In this document: positions 18,030 to 27,145 of the stretch, one piece after another
How the letters are laid out: the number at the start of each line of letters is the position of its first letter
Position numbering within the stretch: position 1 is the stretch's first letter
Assembly: GCA_026391355.1 (NCBI GenBank)
Contig: JAPLDH010000076.1
Coordinates: forward strand, 1 to 64,000
Direction of reading: 5' to 3'
Length of the DNA stretch: 64,000 bases
DNA from: Bacteroidota bacterium
GTDB taxonomy: Bacteria > Bacteroidota > Bacteroidia > Bacteroidales > FEN-979
Position numbers and translations under genes: made by a program
The notes under the pieces: generated by a model
Databases searched by the model: none
What the model was told of the DNA's origin: nothing
Seen by the model: the letters and a program-made list of their open reading frames with translations, nothing else

Positions 18030-18638
18030 TTAAATCTCAACTTTATTGTCGGTTCCAGGTTCCAGTTGCATTGTCAGGTCTTCCTGACCGATATTGATGA
18101 GTTCAATTTCGCAAGAAATTGTTACCTCATCACTCACCATTAATCCTCCGGTTTCCAGGGATGCATTCCATGTAAGGTCCCAGTTGCTTCTGTTGATTTT
18201 TCCGGTAACATTAAATCCTGCTTTTTCATTACCCCAGGGGTCATTTACAATTCCTCCGAATTGTACATTTAACTTTATGTTTTTGGTCACCCCCCTCATT
18301 GTTAATTCTCCCCATAATTCATGATTACCATCCGGATCTGATTTTCCAATCGTGCTTGAAATGAATGTTATTTGTTTATGGTTTTGAACATCAAAGAAAT
18401 CAGCGCTTTTTAAATGCTCATCACGTTTTGCATCACCTGTAGTTATCGAGGAGGCGTCTATCCACAGGTCAATTTCAGAAGTACTGAAGTCTTTGGCAAT
18501 TGTATAAATACTTGCATCAAATATTCTGAATGCACCTTTAACATGGGCAATCATTAAATGTCGCACTTTAAATGCAATTTCACTATGGGCCTGGTCGATT
18601 GACCATTTTGTTTTTGTTGTATCATCATCTGTTCTCAT
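18030..18638 (-). CDS. YceI-family protein
   Basis: The 202-aa protein has the YceI lipocalin-like pattern: WSIDQAHSEIAFKVRHLMIA (about 12-31), IDASSITTGDAKRDEHLKSADFFDV, and FNVTGKINRSNWDLTWN. YceI proteins bind isoprenoid-like lipids and are often induced by stress. No signal peptide is visible, unlike many relatives, so a cytoplasmic location is likely. The promoter is copy C of the shared stress element, 39 nt upstream of the start; it probably heads the operon that runs to the chemotaxis-like genes. Confidence 0.9.
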   Translation of the reverse strand: MRTDDDTTKTKWSIDQAHSEIAFKVRHLMIAHVKGAFRIFDASIYTIAKDFSTSEIDLWIDASSITTGDAKRDEHLKSADFFDVQNHKQITFISSTIGKSDPDGNHELWGELTMRGVTKNIKLNVQFGGIVNDPWGNEKAGFNVTGKINRSNWDLTWNASLETGGLMVSDEVTISCEIELINIGQEDLTMQLEPGTDNKVEI

Positions 18639-18676
18639 TTCTGTTTTTTTAATTGTTTTGTTTGGAATTTAGGATA

Positions 18677-18744
18677 CAAAGGTGATTCCCTTTGACCTGA
18701 AAAGTGTTACACAACTCCGGCAATAAGTTACATCATTCACACAT
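18677..18744 (-). promoter_or_regulatory. Stress-type promoter, copy C
   Basis: On the minus strand ATGTGTGAATGATGTAAC (18744-18727) is followed by TGTAAC (18711-18706), 21 bp from the first TGTAAC, and 21 bases later by CACCTTTG (18684-18677). It drives the YceI gene. Confidence 0.8.
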
Positions 18745-18783
18745 TTGAGGTGAATTGGTTGGGAATATCAACGCCATTGCCAT

Positions 18784-19122
18784 TTATTCATAACCGCTTT
18801 TAATGATGGTCGAAATCATTTTAAAACGTTCGTTACCTTTAACACTATTTGCCATATGAGCCGGAATAATAATCGAATCACCTGTATCGAGGAAATTCGA
18901 TATTCCATCAATCAGGATCTCGGCTTTGCCGTCAATGATCTGGACAAATGTGTCGAATGGGATTATTTTTTCAGCCATGGCCTCACCAGTATCACATGAA
19001 ACCGCTGTGACATTCCCGGTTGTTTTTTTTATTATGGTTTTAATAACTACTGAATTTGGAATATATTCAATGATCTCAACTATAATGAATGCTTTTGCTT
19101 TCTCAACTTCGGTAGTTTCCAT
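18784..19122 (-). CDS. Cupin-domain protein
   Basis: The 112-aa protein shows a single cupin fold: IPFDTFVQIIDGKAEILIDG (about 58-77) and LDTGDSIIIPAHMANSVKGNERFKMI (about 80-105). The usual first-motif His pair is not evident, so metal binding is doubtful. Small cupins of this type often accompany stress or sensor genes. Its promoter is copy D of the shared element, 116 nt upstream; the leader contains a short overlapping frame described separately. Confidence 0.75.
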   Translation of the reverse strand: METTEVEKAKAFIIVEIIEYIPNSVVIKTIIKKTTGNVTAVSCDTGEAMAEKIIPFDTFVQIIDGKAEILIDGISNFLDTGDSIIIPAHMANSVKGNERFKMISTIIKSGYE

Positions 19123-19180
19123 GTCCTTTTGATATAAAAGTTATTACTTCCCTGACCTTTTTTATTTTAAGGGTTGACAT
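19103..19180 (-). other. Possible 25-codon leader frame overlapping the cupin start
   Basis: An ATG at 19180, preceded by AAAGGAG at good spacing, opens a 25-codon basic frame (MSTLKIKKVREVITFISKGH...) that ends inside the cupin gene in another frame. The cupin ATG itself has its purine run only about 2 nt away. The short frame could couple translation, or be chance. Confidence 0.3.
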
Positions 19181-19237
19181 TATTATTCTCCTTTGATTCA
19201 ATCCGGAATGTGAATGTGGGAATAAGAAATTACACCA

Positions 19238-19303
19238 CAAAGGTGCGACTCATTATTTTGAAACCCGTTACATAACTTTGGAAATAAGTTACATCATTCA
19301 CAT
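19238..19303 (-). promoter_or_regulatory. Stress-type promoter, copy D
   Basis: On the minus strand TGTGAATGATGTAAC ends at 19288; TGTAAC (19272-19267) follows 21 bp after the first TGTAAC, and 21 bases later comes CACCTTTG (19245-19238). The upstream half overlaps the last codons of the AraC-type regulator. It serves the cupin gene. Confidence 0.78.
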
Positions 19304-19864
19304 GTTTTCCAACGTGCTGCGCCTTTTGTTTTTGAGTGATTTAAAGTGGGAAGGGGTAAGCCCAGTTATTTTTTTAAATTGGTTTGACAGGTGGGCCACA
19401 CTGCTGTAATGCAGTTTATAGGCAATTTCGGTAAGCGAGAGCTCATCATACACAAGTAGTTCTTTTACCTTTTCTATCTTATGGGCCAGGTAGAAATTTT
19501 CAATGGTAGTCCCCTTGACCTCTGAAAAAAGATTAGCAAGGTATGTGTAATTGTGATTGAGTTTTTCGCTCAGGTAATTGGAAAGGTTAATTTTGATTTG
19601 TTCATCGTCATCAGAATAGTGGACCAGTTCAACGATGATCATTTTTATTTTCTCCACCAGGATGCTTTTTTTATCATCCATCAATTCCAACCCGGTCTTT
19701 CTAAGGCCAACAGCCAAACGTTCCATTTGTTCCGGGGAAATATCCTCCAAAATTTCAACTTCGCCCAATTCAACTGTGGTGTAATGCAACCCAAGTTTTT
19801 TCAACTCGGATTTCACGACCATTCTGCACCGGATACAAACCATATTTCTGATGTAGATCTTCAA
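19298..19864 (-). CDS. AraC-type regulator with an HMA-like CxxC head
   Basis: Residues about 1-70 resemble a heavy-metal-associated (ferredoxin-like) domain with the motif MVCIRCRMVV (Cys10, Cys13). Residues about 85-180 are an AraC DNA-binding domain with two helix-turn-helices (YLANLFSEVKGTTIENFYLAHKI; LTEIAYKLHYSSVAHLSNQFKKITGLTPSHFK). This fusion is common in Bacteroidota; the ligand is unknown. Being adjacent to promoters C and D it is a natural candidate to bind the repeated TGTAAC boxes. Its own -7 box TATCTTTG lies at 19966-19959. Confidence 0.85.
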   Translation of the reverse strand: MKIYIRNMVCIRCRMVVKSELKKLGLHYTTVELGEVEILEDISPEQMERLAVGLRKTGLELMDDKKSILVEKIKMIIVELVHYSDDDEQIKINLSNYLSEKLNHNYTYLANLFSEVKGTTIENFYLAHKIEKVKELLVYDELSLTEIAYKLHYSSVAHLSNQFKKITGLTPSHFKSLKNKRRSTLENM

Positions 19865-19958
19865 ATTATTATATCTTCATGTATGGTTCAATTGATAATA
19901 AGCAATGATTTTTCCAACATAAAAAATCTTTTTTTCCAATGTTTCAGAATGTCTTATA

Positions 19959-19966
19959 CAAAGATA
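19959..19966 (-). promoter_or_regulatory. -7 box TATCTTTG for the AraC-type gene
   Basis: TATCTTTG on the minus strand, 94 nt before the start codon at 19864. The region 19865-20120 is the divergent spacer between this gene and the FIST gene; the paired TGTAAC element is absent from it. Confidence 0.5.
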
Positions 19967-20120
19967 CAACATAAATATAAATATGTGGTTTGTCAGGGAA
20001 ATTTTTTAGATTTGTTTCCGGAATCAAATCTTCAGATCATTAACTTTATATTACTTGGTTTGAAAATAAACGTATTACTTTTAGAAAAGTATTCAGAAAT
20101 CATAACCGAAAAATAAAAAG

Positions 20121-21263
20121 ATGAAAACAGAGCAAAGTATCTTTTCGGAAGCCAAAGGCTGGGTTAAGAAAAGCGAAAATCAGCTGGACAACATTGCTCA
20201 GCTTGTTTTCTTATTTGGTAACAAGGAGTTACTAAAGAAACAACAGCATATCGATTATGTGCATGCCAATTACCCGGTTGCTCAAATCGTTGGCTGTTCT
20301 ACCGCCGGGGAAATTTGCCAGGAAGAAGTTTTTAACGGCAATATTATTTGTACTGCTGTTTGGTTTGAAAAAACAACCGTTAGTATTGCCAAAGAGCATA
20401 TCAGTTCGATGGAAGACAGCTTCAGCATCGGTGAAAAACTTGCCCGGCAATTGGCTGAAGAAAATCTCGTTCACGTCCTGATACTTTCTGAAGGTTTGAA
20501 TATAAACGGGAGTGAACTCACCAAAGGATTAAACAACCTTTTCAACAACAGGATCCCGGTTACCGGTGGTCTGGCCGGCGATGATGCCAACTTTGCAGAA
20601 ACTGTTATTGTCCACAACCATGCAGGCGAAAAAAATCTTATATTAGCCGTAGGGTTCTATGGGGAACATCTTCAGGTCGGTTACGGTTCAATGGGAGGCT
20701 GGGATTCTTTTGGAGTCGACAGGATGGTTACCAGGTCAAACAGGAATATTCTTTACGAACTTGATGGTCATCCTGCCCTTGAATTATATAAACGGTACCT
20801 TGGCGACCATGCCGCAGACCTTCCAGCTTCTGCCCTGTTATTTCCATTAAGCCTCCGTCTGAAAAATTCGGAAACAGCCCTTGTTCGGACTGTTTTGTCA
20901 GTCAATGAAGCCGACGGAAGTATGGTCTTTGCGGGGGACATTCCTGAGGGTGAATATGTAAGACTGATGAAGGCGAATTTTGAAAGACTTATTGAAGGGG
21001 CCAATGAAGCGGCCGAAATGTCGAAAATCAGTCTGAGGAATTCATCTCCCGACCTTGCCATTCTGATCAGTTGTGTGGGACGAAAACTTGTGCTAAAGCA
21101 AAGAGTGGAAGAAGAATTGGAGAGTGTAAGGGAGGTTATCGGCAACCATGCCACCATGACCGGTTTTTATTCTTATGGAGAAATATGTCCCATCAAACCA
21201 TTTGAGAACCATTGTGAACTTCACAACCAAACCATGACTATTACTGTATTTAAGGAAGTGTAA
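20121..21263 (+). CDS. FIST-domain sensor protein
   Basis: The 380-aa cytoplasmic protein has FIST_N (about 20-215: IVGCSTAGEICQEEVFNG, PVTGGLAGDDANF) and FIST_C (about 220-365: ALELYKRYLGDHA, ending with GFYSYGEICP). FIST domains are small-ligand (probably amino-acid) sensors that work with signal-transduction proteins. It starts the + strand signalling block, and a hybrid kinase begins 12 nt after its stop, so it very likely feeds that kinase. Confidence 0.9.
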   Translation: MKTEQSIFSEAKGWVKKSENQLDNIAQLVFLFGNKELLKKQQHIDYVHANYPVAQIVGCSTAGEICQEEVFNGNIICTAVWFEKTTVSIAKEHISSMEDSFSIGEKLARQLAEENLVHVLILSEGLNINGSELTKGLNNLFNNRIPVTGGLAGDDANFAETVIVHNHAGEKNLILAVGFYGEHLQVGYGSMGGWDSFGVDRMVTRSNRNILYELDGHPALELYKRYLGDHAADLPASALLFPLSLRLKNSETALVRTVLSVNEADGSMVFAGDIPEGEYVRLMKANFERLIEGANEAAEMSKISLRNSSPDLAILISCVGRKLVLKQRVEEELESVREVIGNHATMTGFYSYGEICPIKPFENHCELHNQTMTITVFKEV

Positions 21264-21275
21264 ACGCCACTCTTT

Positions 21276-23261
21276 ATGGACAACTCTTTGAACAAACTCC
21301 TATTACGCCAAATAAAACGACACTTCGTGTCAATTGACAATCTGCCGGAGGAAGTAAAAGGTATTTTTCAGGACATCAACACCACCTATGATGCCTTTGA
21401 TGATGATATCCGTCTGCTTCAGAACTCCATTGAAATCAGCTCACAGGAACTCAGGGATGCCTACCTCAAACAAAAGCAGGATGCGGAAGCTCAAAAGGAG
21501 ACGATCGATAAAATAAAAGAAGCCATTTATGCACTGTCTCCTGATGGACATACCTTTACCAGCGACAGTATATCCATTCCTTCAGAAAACAGCTATTTGT
21601 TTGCTTCATTGATCAAACTGATCGATGAGCGAAAGCAGATGGAAACGGCAATAATTAAAGCCAAGGAAGCTGCTGAAACTGCCAGCAAGACTAAATCAGA
21701 GTTTCTTGCCAACATGAGCCATGAAATTCGTACTCCGCTGAACGGTGTGATCGGGTTTTCGGATCTGCTGATGAAAACCAAGTTGAATGATACCCAAAAG
21801 CACTATATGCAAACGGTGTTTTATTCTGCCAATTCACTGCTCGATTTGCTCAATGACATCCTTGATTTCTCCAAAATTGAGTCTGGCAAATTTGAACTGA
21901 ATCCTGAAAAAACCGATGTGATCATTTTGTCAGAACAAATCGCAGATGTCCTGAAATTCAGGGCACATCAAAAGGGACTTGAATTGCTTCTTAACCTGCC
22001 GGTCGACATGCCCCGCTTCATCTATGTAGATTCGATCAGGTTGCGGCAGGTTCTCGTGAATTTATTAGGCAATGCTTTTAAATTCACCGACGTTGGTGAA
22101 GTTGAGTTTAAAATTGAAACTGAAACGCTGAACCTTTCGACCGGAGAAACGCGGATTACCTTCTCTGTGAGGGACACAGGAATCGGTATAGCCAAAGACA
22201 AACAACAGAAAATTTTCGATTCTTTTTCGCAAGCCGACTCCACTACTACCCGCAAATACGGAGGCACAGGGCTTGGCCTTGCCATTTCAAACAAACTGGT
22301 GGAGATGATGGGCGCCAAACTGGAGATTGAAAGTGAACCCGAAAAAGGAAGCCGTTTCTTTTTTTCCATTGTCGTTCCGGCAGAACATGGAGATCCGATC
22401 GTTTATGGCGACATCAATTACATTAATAATGTTTTGGTGGTTGATGATAACGAAAACAATCGCATTATTATTCAACACATGCTTCAAACACGGAATATTC
22501 ATTCCGATTTGGCTGCAAGCGGCAAGGAAGCATTGGAGAAAATAAACGCCAACCTGAATTACGACGTGGTTATCATTGATTACAACATGCCGGAAATGAA
22601 TGGGATTGAAGTCATTCGACTTATCCGTGAAAAATGCAATATTCCTATTGAAAAACAGCCAATCATCTTTCTTCATAGTTCGTCGGACGACGAAAAAATT
22701 CACAAGGAAAGTAAGAAACTTGGGGTAAGGGTTACTCTTGTGAAACCGGTAAAAATGACACAGTTGTTCGATGCGTTATCGAAAATTCATTCTTCTGCTG
22801 ATCTTTCCCCTGAAGATATCAGGAAAACATATCCAAAAGAGCAGGAGTATCTTTCAAGGAATCATTATAAGATAATGATTGCCGAGGACAATAAAATAAA
22901 CATGATGCTTGCCTCGACCATCATTTCCTATTTATTGCCTGGTTCTTCAATCATAAAAGCCAATAATGGATTGGAAGCAGTAAACCTCTATTGTGAAACC
23001 AAACCTGATTTTCTTTTTATGGACATTCAGATGCCCGAGTTGAATGGGTACGAAGCTACCCAGGAAATACGCAGGATTGAAATGATATCAGGAAACCATA
23101 TTCCCATCATAGCCCTTACAGCAGGAACCGTTAAAGGAGAGAAAGAACGCTGTCGGATTGCCGGAATGGACGATTACGTTTCGAAACCTGTTATTGAAGA
23201 AACCATAAAAAGGGTGCTGAAAACATGGCTACTCAATTCAGGAACGGGTGTGGGCACGTAA
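21276..23261 (+). CDS. Hybrid histidine kinase with two receiver domains
   Basis: The 661-aa protein has no membrane segment. After a helical N-terminus (1-130) comes the HisKA box FLANMSHEIRTPLNGVIGF (phospho-acceptor His149), then an HATPase (LRQVLVNLLGNAFKFT, DTGIGI, GGTGLGLAI), receiver 1 (about 388-505; phospho-Asp in IIDYNMPEMNG) and receiver 2 (about 535-655; phospho-Asp in FMDIQMPELNG). There is no HPt or DNA-binding domain, so output must pass to another protein. With FIST upstream it forms a cytoplasmic ligand-sensing pair. Confidence 0.93.
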   Translation: MDNSLNKLLLRQIKRHFVSIDNLPEEVKGIFQDINTTYDAFDDDIRLLQNSIEISSQELRDAYLKQKQDAEAQKETIDKIKEAIYALSPDGHTFTSDSISIPSENSYLFASLIKLIDERKQMETAIIKAKEAAETASKTKSEFLANMSHEIRTPLNGVIGFSDLLMKTKLNDTQKHYMQTVFYSANSLLDLLNDILDFSKIESGKFELNPEKTDVIILSEQIADVLKFRAHQKGLELLLNLPVDMPRFIYVDSIRLRQVLVNLLGNAFKFTDVGEVEFKIETETLNLSTGETRITFSVRDTGIGIAKDKQQKIFDSFSQADSTTTRKYGGTGLGLAISNKLVEMMGAKLEIESEPEKGSRFFFSIVVPAEHGDPIVYGDINYINNVLVVDDNENNRIIIQHMLQTRNIHSDLAASGKEALEKINANLNYDVVIIDYNMPEMNGIEVIRLIREKCNIPIEKQPIIFLHSSSDDEKIHKESKKLGVRVTLVKPVKMTQLFDALSKIHSSADLSPEDIRKTYPKEQEYLSRNHYKIMIAEDNKINMMLASTIISYLLPGSSIIKANNGLEAVNLYCETKPDFLFMDIQMPELNGYEATQEIRRIEMISGNHIPIIALTAGTVKGEKERCRIAGMDDYVSKPVIEETIKRVLKTWLLNSGTGVGT

Positions 23262-23278
23262 CATTATACACTCCCGGG

Positions 23279-26200
23279 ATGCCAGAGAGCAGATCACTAT
23301 TGGTTTTTTTACTCACTCTCCTGATCGTCTGTATCATTCAGGATTTAGCCTCCGCCCAGGACAACCATAGTCAGGTCAAATTATCCGGTGATACGATCGC
23401 GTTTACCCATCTGACCAAAGCTGACGGGCTCCCTTCCAACCGAACCCGTTGTGTGATCCAGGATTTTCAGGGCTATGTTTGGATCGGAACTGATAATGGG
23501 CTGGTGAGGTTTGATGGGCATAATGCCACGGTATTCAGGCACGACCGCAATGATCCCTCTTCGGTTATCGATATCTGTATCAATGCATTGTACGAAACAC
23601 GGGATTCTATATTGCTGATAGGCGCCATTGATGGTCTTTCCATATATAATCCCTTTACAAAAGAATTTACAGGGTATTCCATTTACAGCAAGGGGAAAGC
23701 CTGGTTTCCCGTAACAAGCCTGACCTGTTTTTATGAGGATTCAGATCGCAGTATCTGGATCGGTACCGAAAACGGCTTAGTACATATGAAACGGCAACCG
23801 GTTGGGTTTTCCTGTTGTTCGCTCAGGAAAAGTGAAAAGAAAACTGACAGGGAATATAATTTCAACTTTGTCACTTGCATTATCCAGGATCCCAGGGAGA
23901 AGGATAAACTGCTCATCTCAACCCTGGGCGGTTTGCTGCAGTTTGATAAGGTGACCAACACCATCACCCATGACTATAAAAAAATCAACAACAACATGGC
24001 CGATATCATCGCCCTCAACCTGGATGCCGGGCATTATCTCTGGAGTTGCGGATGGGGAATTGGATTGAATTGCTTGGACCTGGAAACCGGGAAGTGGCAG
24101 GAATACCCGTATGATGCACAAACGCCCATCAGCATAGTGGGCATCACTAAAAGAAACCGGGATGAATTCTGGCTTGCTACGATCGATCATGGGCTTGGGA
24201 TATTCAGAAAATCTGACCACTCATTCCGGTTCTATCAAAAAATACCCGGAGATGAGAGATCATTGCTCTCTAATCTGCTCATCAAAATAAAATACCTGAA
24301 TAATAAAAAAGACCTCTGGATTCTCAGTGACGATGGGATCAATATAATGGACATGCGATTTCAATCCTTCCGGGATGTAGCTATTCCCTTCAAAAACAAT
24401 TTTATCAGATCATTTTTCAGGGACAAGGAAACCGGACATTTATATGTTGGCGCAATAGATTGTAAGGGGCTCTTTGACTGGGATGAAAAGAACAACAGGT
24501 GGAGTATTATTGCACCCTCTGGGGATCCCGGGGGAAAGGGTCTCAGTATTCTCACGATGTATAAAGATTCACGTTCCGTTCTTTGGCTTGGAACAGTGTC
24601 GGGGCTCTGGTTTCTTGACCCTTCAATCCGGAAACTGAGGATGTTCAGGACACCCGGTGGTAACACTTTGCCATTGAAAGACCCCCATTTATCCACCATC
24701 ATGGAGGACGAGCGGTTCAATTTGTGGATAGGGACACGGAATGAAGGGGTCATCAGGATTGATTCCACCCGGTCCCGGATCACCCATTATCAGCATAATC
24801 CGCAGGATCCTTCAAGTATCATTGATGGTAGCCGGATCAGTTCCATCTGTTCTGATAAGTTTCATAATATCTGGATTGGTACCGATAATGGCATTAGCAT
24901 TTATGATCCGGTTGAAAATCGTTTCCGCAATGACCTTATGGATTCGCTGCTGCAATTCGGTGTAACCAAACGATGGATCAATGGCATCGTGCGCGACACA
25001 CTGGGCAGGATGTGGATGATTGTTGACGTCGCAGGGTTGCTTCGGGTTGATGTGTCGGAAAACAGACAATTCAGTTTTAAATTGTTTAACACTTCCAATG
25101 CATTGAATAACCCGTCAACGGGCAGGATGGCAATGGATGCAAGGGGTGGAATATGGACGATCAATTACGGGCTGTTTTACATCAATCCCTATGATGAATC
25201 GATCCACCTTTTCAATGAACACAATGGGCTTACCCGACCAATGGGTCTTGATGAAAGTCTTTACATAGATCCCGACGGAAATGTTTACGTTGGCGGCAAA
25301 GAGAGGTTTGAAGCAATAAACATCAGGGATCTCGATTTTACTCCTTTGACCATCAAATTGCTTCTTGAATCACTGGAGATCAACGGGAAGAATGTTTCGC
25401 TGGAAAAAAACAGTGATCCGGATCATCCACGCATCCTGAGCGCAGGCCAGAATAATTTGTTATTCCATTACACCGGCATCTGCTTCCAGGATGTGGAGCA
25501 GATGCTGTTCAGGTATAAAATGGAGGGATATGATAAAGATTGGATCATGGCAGGAACGGGAAGGGAAGCGCGTTACACCAACCTGCCCCCGGGGAAATAC
25601 CGGTTTGTCTTCCAGGTGTCGAACCGGAGTATCTGGCTTGCACAGGAATCGTCGATGTGGCTCATTATCCGTCCTTTGTTCTGGAAAACATGGTGGTTCA
25701 TCACAATGGTCATCCTTGTAACCGGGTTTATCCTCTTCAGTATTTACCGTTACAGAGTGAGGGAACTACTCCGGCTCGAACGGCTGAGAACCCGCATTGC
25801 AACCGATCTCCACGATGATATTGGATCCACCCTGAGCAGTATCTCCATCCTCAGCGATATCCTATTGCAACAGGTTGAAAATCCGAAATCGGCTAAAATG
25901 TTGGGAACCATTGGTACCAATGCTCATAAAATGCTGGAAAAGATCGATGATATCATCTGGGTCGTAAACCCGACAAACGATAAGTTCCAGAATCTTGGGT
26001 TACGTATCCGGGAATTCGCGATTCCTCTGTTTGAATCGAAAAATATCAGGCATGAGATCATCTTTGATAAACAGATGAACACCCTCCAACTTCCGATGGA
26101 AATCAGACGAAATATATACCTGATCGCCAAAGAGACAATCAACAATGCTATAAAATACTCCGAATGTAAATCGGTGAAAATTTTATTCCGGCAGCAGCAT

Positions 26201-26374
26201 CACGGCTTCATCATGGAGATCAGTGATGACGGAAAAGGATTTAATCCGGATGTATTAACATCACGCAACGGTATTAAAAATATGAAACTGAGAACCGGTC
26301 AGATCCACTCGCAAATTGATATTAAATCAGCACTTGGAGAGGGAACTCAAATTACAGTTCGGGTGAATTTATAA
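23279..26374 (+). CDS. Reg_prop/Y_Y_Y sensor kinase of the NarL (HisKA_3) class
   Basis: The ATG at 23279 gives a signal peptide (SLLVFLLTLLIVCIIQDLASA) and 17 nt of spacing from the previous stop; an upstream in-frame ATG would overlap that gene. The 1031-aa protein has a large periplasmic double propeller with Reg_prop repeats (VWIGTDNGLVRFDG, IWIGTENGLVHM, LWIGTRNEGVIRI, IWIGTDNGISIYDP), a Y_Y_Y domain (about 725-800), one membrane helix (about 805-830), and a HisKA_3 kinase (DLHDDIGSTLSSISILSDIL with the acceptor His; ATPase SDDGKGF). There is no fused receiver or AraC domain, so the next gene is its likely partner. Confidence 0.92.
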   Translation: MPESRSLLVFLLTLLIVCIIQDLASAQDNHSQVKLSGDTIAFTHLTKADGLPSNRTRCVIQDFQGYVWIGTDNGLVRFDGHNATVFRHDRNDPSSVIDICINALYETRDSILLIGAIDGLSIYNPFTKEFTGYSIYSKGKAWFPVTSLTCFYEDSDRSIWIGTENGLVHMKRQPVGFSCCSLRKSEKKTDREYNFNFVTCIIQDPREKDKLLISTLGGLLQFDKVTNTITHDYKKINNNMADIIALNLDAGHYLWSCGWGIGLNCLDLETGKWQEYPYDAQTPISIVGITKRNRDEFWLATIDHGLGIFRKSDHSFRFYQKIPGDERSLLSNLLIKIKYLNNKKDLWILSDDGINIMDMRFQSFRDVAIPFKNNFIRSFFRDKETGHLYVGAIDCKGLFDWDEKNNRWSIIAPSGDPGGKGLSILTMYKDSRSVLWLGTVSGLWFLDPSIRKLRMFRTPGGNTLPLKDPHLSTIMEDERFNLWIGTRNEGVIRIDSTRSRITHYQHNPQDPSSIIDGSRISSICSDKFHNIWIGTDNGISIYDPVENRFRNDLMDSLLQFGVTKRWINGIVRDTLGRMWMIVDVAGLLRVDVSENRQFSFKLFNTSNALNNPSTGRMAMDARGGIWTINYGLFYINPYDESIHLFNEHNGLTRPMGLDESLYIDPDGNVYVGGKERFEAINIRDLDFTPLTIKLLLESLEINGKNVSLEKNSDPDHPRILSAGQNNLLFHYTGICFQDVEQMLFRYKMEGYDKDWIMAGTGREARYTNLPPGKYRFVFQVSNRSIWLAQESSMWLIIRPLFWKTWWFITMVILVTGFILFSIYRYRVRELLRLERLRTRIATDLHDDIGSTLSSISILSDILLQQVENPKSAKMLGTIGTNAHKMLEKIDDIIWVVNPTNDKFQNLGLRIREFAIPLFESKNIRHEIIFDKQMNTLQLPMEIRRNIYLIAKETINNAIKYSECKSVKILFRQQHHGFIMEISDDGKGFNPDVLTSRNGIKNMKLRTGQIHSQIDIKSALGEGTQITVRVNL

Positions 26375-26376
26375 TC

Positions 26377-26424
26377 GTAACGCGTTACGCGTCACGCGTC
26401 ACGATTTTCCGTCACGCGTCACGA
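26377..26424. repeat. Heptamer tandem repeats GTnACGC
   Basis: Units gtaacgc, gttacgc, gtcacgc, gtcacga, then after a 6-base break gtcacgc and gtcacga. They begin 2 nt after the kinase stop codon. Confidence 0.85.
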
Positions 26425-26441
26425 TTTATTAAACCATACAA

Positions 26442-26480
26442 TTATCCGGTTGTGATCCGGATTTTATCGTTGTAATATTG
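26442..26480 (+). promoter_or_regulatory. Promoter with TTATCCGGTTG at -33, copy 1 (response regulator)
   Basis: TTATCCGGTTG (26442-26452) supplies the -33 TTG; exactly 20 nt later comes TAATATTG (26473-26480), a near-match to TAnnTTTG. The start codon of the response regulator is at 26505. The same element occurs at 27196 and 28772. Confidence 0.65.
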
Positions 26481-26504
26481 CATATTGATACTCTTTTCTG
26501 AACG

Positions 26505-27143
26505 ATGAACATCAAGGTTTCCATTTACGAAGACAACGACGACCTGCGCGAAAGCCTTTCATACCTGGTATTGGGAACGCGCACCCTTGAATTGATGGGC
26601 GCCTATCCTGATTGTTCACAGGTGATGGAAAACTGTGTCGTGGCCAAACCGGATGTCATCCTGATGGACATTGACATGCCGGGAATATCAGGCATTGAGG
26701 CCACTGCCATGATCAAAGCGACATTCCCGGAGATCAACATCATGATCCTCACCATTTTTGAAGATAAGAATAAAGTATTTGAAGCGCTTTGCGCCGGTGC
26801 TACCGGATATATGCTCAAGAAATCCTCTGCTGTGGAGATCATCGAGGCCATTGCCGAACTTCATAACGGAGGCTCCCCAATGACCGGGGAAATTGCCCGA
26901 AAAGTATTCGAATTTTTCGCCAATCCCGCCATTGCAAAAAGTAATGATTATGCCCTGTCGGCGAGGGAGTTCGATATCCTCAAATGCATTGTGGAAGGCG
27001 ACAGCTACAAGATGATCGCCGATACCTGTTCCATCTCAATGGGTACCGTTCGGTTCCACATCAATAACATTTATAAAAAGCTCCACGTAAACTCCAAGTC
27101 AGAAGCTGTTATCAAAGCACTCAGGGAGCGGTTGGTGAAATAA
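26505..27143 (+). CDS. NarL/LuxR-type response regulator
   Basis: The 212-aa protein has a receiver (about 4-120: VSIYEDNDDLRESL, phospho-Asp in ILMDIDMPGISG, Lys in MLKKSSA) and a LuxR-type helix-turn-helix (about 145-207: ALSAREFDILKCIVEGDSYKMIADT, FHINNIYKKLHVNSKSEAV). It follows the matching HisKA_3 kinase and is the expected output. Its own promoter and those of the next two genes share TTATCCGGTTG, so it probably regulates all three; this is inference. Confidence 0.93.
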   Translation: MNIKVSIYEDNDDLRESLSYLVLGTRTLELMGAYPDCSQVMENCVVAKPDVILMDIDMPGISGIEATAMIKATFPEINIMILTIFEDKNKVFEALCAGATGYMLKKSSAVEIIEAIAELHNGGSPMTGEIARKVFEFFANPAIAKSNDYALSAREFDILKCIVEGDSYKMIADTCSISMGTVRFHINNIYKKLHVNSKSEAVIKALRERLVK

Positions 27144-27145
27144 AA

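Noticed and set aside
23225-23278. Start of the Reg_prop kinase at 23225
   Set aside because: It would overlap the hybrid kinase gene by 37 nt and place 18 residues ahead of a good signal peptide; 23279 is better.
26377-26424. Possible CRISPR-like array
   Set aside because: Units are 7 nt with no spacers; it is a simple tandem repeat.
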